Part shown: positions 6,994-12,606 of the stretch, in pieces
How the letters are laid out: every line of letters begins with the position of its first letter
Position numbering within the stretch: the stretch's first letter is position 1
NCBI GenBank assembly: GCA_910577835.1
Contig: CAJTOU010000073.1
Location: forward strand, 1 to 12,606
Direction: 5' to 3'
DNA from: an uncultured Lachnospiraceae bacterium
Lineage (GTDB): Bacteria; Bacillota_A; Clostridia; Lachnospirales; Lachnospiraceae
Length of the DNA stretch: 12,606 nt
Position numbers and translations under genes: made by a program
Notes under the pieces: model-generated
Seen by the model: the letters and a program-made list of their open reading frames with translations, nothing else
Databases searched by the model: none
What the model was told of the DNA's origin: nothing

Positions 6994-9900
6994 TTATTTC
7001 ATTTGCATATCAAAGCAATATTCAATTTTCTGATTAGACTGAATTCTGCAGTTTTCTCTTACCTGTGAACCCCAACTGTCATCTCCGCCAACGCCCATAT
7101 GCACAGGCAGAATTTTTACATAGGTATATTGTACTGCTGGAAGATTTTCATAATGTGCAGCAGTTTCAAGCTCTGTTTCATTATATGGAAGAACAGTAAA
7201 CTGAAATGGTTTTTCACCATTACCGGCGGAAAAACGAAGTGTTGTCTGTCCATCATTTGTTTCCATCCACCTTGTTTCTGTCCGGTTTCCACAGCTCTGC
7301 GGTTTTAGATAGCCTTCCATATTTTTTTCTGCTGTTCCAGAAAAGATACCTATTTTTCCACCATGATTTCTGTCACAATAATTTTCCCAAGGACCAATTC
7401 CATAGTATTTAAAGTTGTTAAATTCTTTTTTTAATACAAACTGCATACCAAACAACGGCAGCTCCGGCAGTCCCTGCGCGCCCGGATAATGCAGCCGGAC
7501 ATTTATTCTGCCATTGGAAGTAATTGTATAACCTACATTTACAGTAATACCCTTTCTTCTATTCCCCTGATTTTCGGCAGTGGCTTCCTCCTTCTTTTTA
7601 TCCTCTTTCTTTTTTTCATTTTCTGTTTGATTATTTTTCCTTCTCTTATTTTCTCTCTTGTCATTGACTACCAACATTCCACCTTCGGCAATCGGAAGTT
7701 CATATACATAGTTTAGCGTTATTTCCTGCTCTGTCTCTTGCATTTCAAAGGCTATACATCTCTGCCATCTTTCCGCAAATTCCCATACTCCACTGTCAAA
7801 CATATAATTACATCCTCTGTCATTATCCGTGGAAGCCCGATAAAAGCACAGCTTCGGTTTTTCTGCCAGCATTTCTTTTTTCTTATATTGCAGTGAAATC
7901 AAACCGCCGCCTTTTGAAAAAGTAATATCAAAATGTTTTCCATGAATCCCTACATTTCTATCTCCGTTTACTACAAATATTCCATTTTTCATAAAAGAAG
8001 ATGATAAAGCTTTTGTATCTTTTAAATCTTCTTTTTCTTGTACAATTTTTGGCTCACTTCTGCCGGACATAAGCTCATATCCTGCCTCTGCCCATAAAGT
8101 ATCCTGTTTCAGTACAAGAAATGCCTGTACAAAGTATTCTCCGGCCTCTTTTATATCATCTTCCAGATTTATTTTAAAATAGCTTTCACTTAACGGTTCT
8201 ACAATTATTTCTTTTTCAAGAGTTTTTATAACTTTTCCATTTTTTAAAACCTCTATTTTTAACAATAAATCTTTTGTATCCTCAAAAAGTCTTTTGTTTC
8301 TAATCCTTACACCCTGAAAATCCGGTTCAAGCTTTATCTGCTGATATACAAATTTTACCTCTGCCGCTTTTGCATAAGGCTGTCTGTCTGCTCTTACGAT
8401 TCCGTCTCCGCAGAAGTTTCCGTCATCTGGCACCTCATCAAAATCTCCTCCATAGCATAAAACTTCACTGCCATCTGGTAATTTTTTATAAAGTGCCTGG
8501 TCAATATAATCCCAGATAAACGCTCCCTGATACATCGGGTATTTATCTAGCAAATCTGTATAGTCTTTGATCCCTCCACAGGAATTTCCCATTGCGTGCA
8601 TATATTCACAGCAGATAAATGGTTTTTTGGGATTATTGTTTAAATATTCTTCAATATCCCATGGTCTTGTATACATCTGACTCTCCATGTCGCTGGTATC
8701 AGGGTACCTCCGGTCATGATAAATTCCCTCATAATGTACCAGTCTTGAAGGGTCTTTTTCTCTGAAAAGCTGCGACATCTTATAAATGTTTTCACCGCCA
8801 AAACTTTCATTTCCGCAGGACCATATAAGGATTGCCGGATGATTTTTATCCCTTTGCAGCATGGAATTTGCTCTGTCCAGAACTGCTTCCTGCCATTCTG
8901 GTCTGTTTCCTGGAATACAGGTTTCCAGAGGGTCCTTTCCATGTATTGTCCATGTTCCGTGAGTTTCCAGATTTGTTTCTCCTATCATATAGATGCCATA
9001 TTCATCACATAAATCATACCACAGGGAAGCATCCGGATAATGGCAGGTTCTGACTGCATTAATATTATGCTGTTTCATAAACCGTATATCCCACAGCATG
9101 TCTTCTTTTGTAACAGCACGGCCTTTGTGACAGTTAAATTCATGACGGTTTACTCCGTTAAATTCAATTCTTTTTCCGTTAATAAGCATAAGCCCCTGTT
9201 TCATCTCAAATTTTCTCATTCCTATTTTTTGAGTGATTTTTTCTATTTCGTCTGACTGCTTTTTTATGGTGATAATTAATGTGTAAAGATATGGATTTTC
9301 TGCACTCCATAAATGGGCATCTTCTATCAAATAAGCAGCTTCTGACAGCTCGGATAATGCAAGGTTTTCAGAGGAAATTACGGATGTGCCTTCTTTATCT
9401 TTTAAAACCAGAGAAGCGGAAAAATCTTTTTCTTCACTATGGCAGTCAATTTTTGTATCAAGCTTTAACTCACAGTCTTTGTATTCTTCTGAAAGACTGG
9501 TATGAACAAATATATCTCTGATATGAGCTTCTGGTACTGCATAGACAAATACATCTCTGAAAATACCTGAAAATCGAAAGAAATCCTGGTCCTCCAGCCA
9601 TGAAGCAGAACTTCTCTGATATACCTCTACCCCGATTCTGTTGACATTCTCTGTAATATATTCTGTAATATCAAATTCTGATGGAGTAAAGCTGTCTTCT
9701 GCATATCCGACAAATTGTCCGTTGATATACAGATAAAATGCTGTTTCCACTCCCTGAAAAGAAATATACTGCCTTTTGCCTGACATAATATTCTTATCAA
9801 AAATAATATCCTTTACATAGCTTCCTACTGGATTTACATCCATTGGCACTTCCGGCGCCTGTGCTTTTTGCTGGCCGTCCCACGGATACATAACATTTAC

Positions 9901-10167
9901 ATATTGTGGTCTGCCGTAGCCCTGAAGCTGAATATACCCTGGAACCTCGATATTATCAAGTGCTTCAATATCAAAATCCCGCTGATAAAAATCCTTTTTT
10001 CGTTCGGCAGGACAGGAAGCATATGAAAATTTCCATGTGCCGTTTAAATATTGTCTTGATTCCTGACCATATAAAGTGAAGTTATGGTCAGAATGTGCAG
10101 GCTCTCTGTTTACCTGAAAAATTTCAGGATTGCAGAGCCAGTCTAAAGATGCGTTTTTTGTTTTCAT
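6994..10167 (-). CDS. lacZ: Beta-galactosidase, glycoside hydrolase family 2 (LacZ type)
   Basis: This 1057-aa enzyme hydrolyses terminal beta-D-galactosides such as lactose. Domains in order: sugar-binding jelly roll (about 35-210), immunoglobulin-like domain (about 215-320), catalytic TIM barrel (about 322-610), a second beta domain (about 620-710) and the C-terminal small-chain domain (about 735-1055). The family signature NRHEFN...RTCHYP is at 340-378, the acid/base Glu454 is in CGNES, and the nucleophile Glu521 is in CCEYMHAMGNS. There is no signal peptide, so it is cytoplasmic. AAGGAG lies nine bases before the ATG. It is slightly longer than E. coli LacZ (1024 aa), partly because of a Lys/Glu-rich insert at about 836-873. 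No permease or LacI/AraC regulator lies next to it in this window. Confidence 0.97.
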   Translation of the reverse strand: MKTKNASLDWLCNPEIFQVNREPAHSDHNFTLYGQESRQYLNGTWKFSYASCPAERKKDFYQRDFDIEALDNIEVPGYIQLQGYGRPQYVNVMYPWDGQQKAQAPEVPMDVNPVGSYVKDIIFDKNIMSGKRQYISFQGVETAFYLYINGQFVGYAEDSFTPSEFDITEYITENVNRIGVEVYQRSSASWLEDQDFFRFSGIFRDVFVYAVPEAHIRDIFVHTSLSEEYKDCELKLDTKIDCHSEEKDFSASLVLKDKEGTSVISSENLALSELSEAAYLIEDAHLWSAENPYLYTLIITIKKQSDEIEKITQKIGMRKFEMKQGLMLINGKRIEFNGVNRHEFNCHKGRAVTKEDMLWDIRFMKQHNINAVRTCHYPDASLWYDLCDEYGIYMIGETNLETHGTWTIHGKDPLETCIPGNRPEWQEAVLDRANSMLQRDKNHPAILIWSCGNESFGGENIYKMSQLFREKDPSRLVHYEGIYHDRRYPDTSDMESQMYTRPWDIEEYLNNNPKKPFICCEYMHAMGNSCGGIKDYTDLLDKYPMYQGAFIWDYIDQALYKKLPDGSEVLCYGGDFDEVPDDGNFCGDGIVRADRQPYAKAAEVKFVYQQIKLEPDFQGVRIRNKRLFEDTKDLLLKIEVLKNGKVIKTLEKEIIVEPLSESYFKINLEDDIKEAGEYFVQAFLVLKQDTLWAEAGYELMSGRSEPKIVQEKEDLKDTKALSSSFMKNGIFVVNGDRNVGIHGKHFDITFSKGGGLISLQYKKKEMLAEKPKLCFYRASTDNDRGCNYMFDSGVWEFAERWQRCIAFEMQETEQEITLNYVYELPIAEGGMLVVNDKRENKRRKNNQTENEKKKEDKKKEEATAENQGNRRKGITVNVGYTITSNGRINVRLHYPGAQGLPELPLFGMQFVLKKEFNNFKYYGIGPWENYCDRNHGGKIGIFSGTAEKNMEGYLKPQSCGNRTETRWMETNDGQTTLRFSAGNGEKPFQFTVLPYNETELETAAHYENLPAVQYTYVKILPVHMGVGGDDSWGSQVRENCRIQSNQKIEYCFDMQMK

Positions 10168-10230
10168 ATCTGTTTTCTCCTTTTTATAAATATTTTTATA
10201 GGTTTCAATTTTTATTTTGTACAGATTTCT

Positions 10231-10704
10231 TTACAAAGATATGTTATTATTTTCCTGCAAGTATTTCAAAAAGCCCTCAAGTCCCTCCATTATATCATGA
10301 TAAGTCGTTTCAAAATCACCTGTATACCATGGGTCTGCAATGTCCCTTGGATGTTTGGAAAAATCCAGAAGCCGGTAGATTTTTTTATCATCTGATGTTT
10401 TGTTTAACATGCGGCAGATATTTTTTACATTAACTGTCTCCATACCAAAAATATAATCATATTTTTCATAATCGGTTTTACAAAGTCTGACTGCCTGTTT
10501 TCCTGCGGTACTGATTCCCATGGAATGTAAAAGATTTCTTGTTCCATAATGGGGAGGGTTGCCTATTTCTTCTGTACTGGTGGCAGCAGATGCAATATAG
10601 AACTGGTCTGCAACCCCTTTATTTTTCACTATATCTTTTAATAAAAATTCAGCCATTGGTGAACGGCAAATATTGCCGTGGCAGATGAAAAGTATTTTTA
10701 TCAT
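10231..10704 (-). CDS. Low-molecular-weight protein tyrosine phosphatase
   Basis: This 157-aa enzyme of the LMW-PTP/arsenate-reductase-like family has the phosphate-binding loop close to the N-terminus, CHGNICRS (Cys8 nucleophile, Arg14), and the general acid Asp124 in DPWYTGDF, both intact. The start is placed at the ATG at 10704 because AAGGA lies eight bases upstream; a TTG at 10722 would add six residues without its own binding site. The DPWY motif points to a tyrosine phosphatase rather than an ArsC. It dephosphorylates phosphotyrosine proteins in the cytoplasm, often linked to exopolysaccharide control, though no such genes are nearby. It precedes lacZ by 63 bases on the same strand, so co-transcription is possible. 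No clear separate lacZ promoter was found. Confidence 0.93.
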   Translation of the reverse strand: MIKILFICHGNICRSPMAEFLLKDIVKNKGVADQFYIASAATSTEEIGNPPHYGTRNLLHSMGISTAGKQAVRLCKTDYEKYDYIFGMETVNVKNICRMLNKTSDDKKIYRLLDFSKHPRDIADPWYTGDFETTYHDIMEGLEGFLKYLQENNNISL

Positions 10705-10722
10705 AATTTTTTCCTTTCTCAA

Positions 10723-10937
10723 AATGCCCAGAAGTGCCGTGTTTTGGCACGTTTTGCGGGCTTATATTTTTTAGTTTTATCACCCCTGTTGTACTACACT
10801 TTTTGCAAAATAGGGCAAATCGTAGCAAATCACATCCCTCATTCGTAGTCTTTCCGTAGTCGGACAGGGGGTGAAAAACTACTCCGCCTTTTACGGAAAC
10901 GGATGCATTCTCCCGGCTGGCGGTGCATTATTTAACG
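10723..10937. other. GC-richer non-coding segment, possible mobile-element remnant
   Basis: This segment is visibly richer in G+C than both neighbours. It holds a direct repeat CGTAGTC-TTTC-CGTAGTC on the plus strand near 10846-10863, a TGCAT/ATGCA inverted repeat around 10902-10928, and a stop-free minus-strand frame that runs from about 10927 to 10649 into the phosphatase gene but lacks a convincing start. Another minus-strand frame holds a short peptide MRDVICYDLPYFAKSVVQQG without a clear ribosome binding site. It separates the HEPN gene from the phosphatase gene. A conserved extragenic repeat or the end of an integrated element is possible. Confidence 0.4.
10726..10770. other. Hairpin upstream of the tyrosine phosphatase gene
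   Basis: An inner stem GTGCC/GGCAC (10734-10738 with 10746-10750) is enclosed by GCCC/GGGC (10726-10729 with 10758-10761). On the plus strand it is followed by TTATATTTTTT, so it looks like a weak rho-independent terminator for plus-strand transcription, but no plus-strand gene precedes it. On the minus strand it would lie in the leader of the phosphatase gene. The function is undecided. Confidence 0.45.
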
Positions 10938-10957
10938 ATAAGATTTTCCTTATACAT
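10928..10957 (-). pseudogene. Nine-codon frame with strong ribosome binding site, possible truncated gene
   Basis: AGGAGGAG overlaps the TAG stop codon of the HEPN gene and is followed about nine bases later by an ATG that opens only nine codons (MYKENLIVK) before TAA. Such a strong coupled site normally serves a real second gene of an operon. The sequence changes to the GC-richer segment exactly at this stop, so the frame may be the 5' end of a lost gene. A short leader peptide is the alternative. Confidence 0.35.
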
Positions 10958-10972
10958 ATTTTTATACTCCTC

Positions 10973-12382
10973 CTAAAAAATCTGCAATAATGTGCATATT
11001 ATTATTTCATCTGGCAATCCAATATATTTGAAAAAGCCAGCATAAACAATAGCCAATAATGGTGCATATAATTTTGCACTATCACCCCATTCAACCGTAC
11101 CAGAATGTGTTTTATTATTGCGTAATTTTACAAAAGAAGCAATGTTAGTCTCATTCACCTGTGGTAACACCCATTTTGAAACTATTGCATCAGCCACTTT
11201 ACGGTTTTCACTATACAATGTAAGAATTTTCTGTTTCAATGTATAATCAAGATATTGAAAAGCACTGCTTATTGTAGTTTCTTTATTAACATCGATTTCA
11301 TTATGAGATTTAGAAAAATCTGCTATCGTTTTTTTGATATTCTTTTTTATTTCCTCTATGAGAACATCTTTCTCTCTGCTCCTCTTATCATCCAAATGGT
11401 AAGTGACCTCTAACGCTGTACATAAATCCTGAACATTTTTTATTGATATCCGGTTGACCATCTCATTATTTTCTGGCAGGAGTTCAAGTAACGTGTCAGC
11501 TTTACCATTTACAATTCCTTCTATTAAATTCGGTAGATAATCAAAAATGCTAAATATCGGTATCACATTATGGCATTTTCTTGTAGAGTAATTATCATAG
11601 CGGTCAAAAATTTTGCAAATTCCTGTTTCAAAAAACTTGTCATCAGAATTTTTCTGACTAAGATATCCTTCAAAGTAAACATTATTTTGTGAAGTTAAAA
11701 TCGCAATAAGTTTTTTTGCAATTAAATAGCATTCTTGTATTCTGTCAAAATACTGTGCATTTTCAAACGAGAAACGAATAAAAGAATTTAGATTCCCAAG
11801 ATTATATGTACCTTGATGTTCTATGCCATTTGTTCCCCCATCCTGCCTAATAGAAAATGTTAATGTTACTTTCTCATTTCCTATTTTAAAGTCAATTGAA
11901 CGAGTGTAATCACTCCAAGGCCGCATCCTAATTTCCCTTGCTCCATCATATTTTAAATATTGGTCAACATCAAGCGGCTGGATTGCCAATCCGGGATCGC
12001 ATAGGGCATTTATGTTCCCACCATAAAATGTAATAGCATGAAATTTCTCCCAAGGCTCCGTCATCATACTAAAAAAGCCTTGCGCATTACCTCTTGCCTT
12101 TATTATGATAGGAGTTGCAAACTTAATAACAGGACTAAATCCCATACCACTGGTACTAAATTTCCCATTGCGCAATATTGCAATCATGCCACCATTATCT
12201 TCACCAAACAGATACTCTGGTCGCTCTATATCACGATTGCATATTCTATCAAAAGACTTATATATCTTTCTATTATCACTTTGGGCCGGAAGCAAAGTAA
12301 CTATATTGTCTGATACATAGTATGTATATTTGTCATCTCCTACCTTTAGATAACCGCAAAAATTATCTGCTATTTTTCTCAT
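10973..12382 (-). CDS. ApeA-like HEPN-domain anti-phage protein
   Basis: This is a 469-aa protein. The C-terminal part contains the HEPN motif R-x4-H as RNNKTH (R421 to H426), with a polar residue after the Arg, in a helical region; HEPN domains with this motif are usually metal-independent RNases. The long N-terminal half is beta-rich (GYLKVGDDKYTYYVSD near the start, and repeated short strands to about residue 200) and resembles the N-terminal domain of ApeA, a single-gene abortive-type anti-phage protein. The start is set at the ATG at 12382, with AAGGAG 13 bases upstream, which is a long spacing; the frame stays open to a GTG at 12436, without a binding site, giving 487 aa. It has its own promoter within an IS remnant. 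The alternative is another HEPN-containing toxin; no antitoxin is adjacent. Confidence 0.68.
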   Translation of the reverse strand: MRKIADNFCGYLKVGDDKYTYYVSDNIVTLLPAQSDNRKIYKSFDRICNRDIERPEYLFGEDNGGMIAILRNGKFSTSGMGFSPVIKFATPIIIKARGNAQGFFSMMTEPWEKFHAITFYGGNINALCDPGLAIQPLDVDQYLKYDGAREIRMRPWSDYTRSIDFKIGNEKVTLTFSIRQDGGTNGIEHQGTYNLGNLNSFIRFSFENAQYFDRIQECYLIAKKLIAILTSQNNVYFEGYLSQKNSDDKFFETGICKIFDRYDNYSTRKCHNVIPIFSIFDYLPNLIEGIVNGKADTLLELLPENNEMVNRISIKNVQDLCTALEVTYHLDDKRSREKDVLIEEIKKNIKKTIADFSKSHNEIDVNKETTISSAFQYLDYTLKQKILTLYSENRKVADAIVSKWVLPQVNETNIASFVKLRNNKTHSGTVEWGDSAKLYAPLLAIVYAGFFKYIGLPDEIIICTLLQIF

Positions 12383-12447
12383 AATAAATAATCTGCTCCT
12401 TAATAATTTCCTTTTGTAATCAGTCACATTCAGCACTCAAATATTTT

Positions 12448-12606
12448 TTACTCTTTTTTCCAAAAATCTTTTTCTGACTGATATACCATCATCCAAAACT
12501 GATTATACCATATCCGGCGTAAAATATCACACACAAATTTATATAAATCATATGTATACTGGATTCCACGGTCACTGTGCATGATTTTGGGCTTATCCAC
12601 AGTTCT
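12448..12606 (-). pseudogene. IS3-family transposase (OrfB) remnant, incomplete at window edge
   Basis: Read from the right edge, the minus strand encodes KPKIMHSDRGIQYTYDLYK, which matches the DDE integrase-core block (PK-x-HSDRG-x-QYT) of IS3-family OrfB, including the second catalytic Asp. The match fades after about 20 residues. A YGII-like stretch typical of the next block then appears in another frame, which indicates a frameshift, and the original frame ends at TAA 12448-12450. The part with the third catalytic residue (Glu) is missing. The left part of the gene lies outside the window. This is a decayed copy. Confidence 0.75.
12502..12530 (-). promoter_or_regulatory. Extended -10 promoter for the HEPN gene
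   Basis: The minus strand reads GTGATA (12525-12530), 17 bases, then TATAAT (12502-12507) preceded by TGG, an extended -10. It lies in the transposase remnant and would give a leader of roughly 110 bases before the ATG at 12382. Confidence 0.6.

Noticed and set aside
8640..8942. 100-aa minus-strand frame inside lacZ
   Set aside because: It overlaps the catalytic region of an intact lacZ in another frame and shows no domain; it is a shadow frame.
10649..10927. Stop-free minus-strand frame as a coding gene
   Set aside because: It has no plausible start with a ribosome binding site and runs out of frame through the intact tyrosine phosphatase gene.

Overview
The window is AT-rich chromosomal DNA, with strong GGAGG-type ribosome binding sites, sigma-A-like promoters and protein families typical of gut Clostridia. 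A Lachnospiraceae-like Firmicute is the best guess; this rests on composition and protein character, not on a marker gene.

Layout. Positions 402-2318 (minus strand) hold a two-gene operon: an SMC/ABC-type ATPase and an HNH endonuclease of the PtuA/PtuB (Septu) kind, behind a promoter with consensus -35 and -10 hexamers. Divergent from it, 2545-5548 (plus strand) encodes a MoxR-type AAA+ ATPase and a large protein with two metallopeptidase-like domains and a C-terminal von Willebrand A (VWA) domain. That unit ends at a strong hairpin terminator (5669-5697). Convergent to it, 5723-6241 (minus) encodes a small protein whose N-terminus resembles the PLMP/RRXRR domain of IscB-type proteins. A roughly 200-nt leader with four stem-loops precedes it, starting right at a sigma-A-like promoter (6479-6507). 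Next on the minus strand come a metabolic block, read in the order low-molecular-weight protein tyrosine phosphatase (10231-10704), LacZ-type beta-galactosidase (6994-10167) and a Nudix hydrolase (6504-6977). A GC-richer non-coding segment (about 10723-10937) separates this block from an ApeA-like HEPN protein (10973-12382). A broken IS3-family transposase fragment lies at the right edge and appears to carry the promoter that drives the HEPN gene.

How the parts fit. Two loci, the Septu-like pair and the ApeA-like HEPN protein, belong to known anti-phage families. The MoxR/VWA pair is a chaperone-like module that is sometimes linked to conflict systems. Together with the IS remnant and a truncated reading frame after the HEPN gene, this suggests an accessory region interleaved with ordinary sugar-metabolism genes. 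The least explained part is the structured RNA leader plus the PLMP-like protein. It is arranged like an omega-RNA/IscB locus but has no HNH or RuvC nuclease domain, and it is the best candidate here for an undescribed RNA-protein system.
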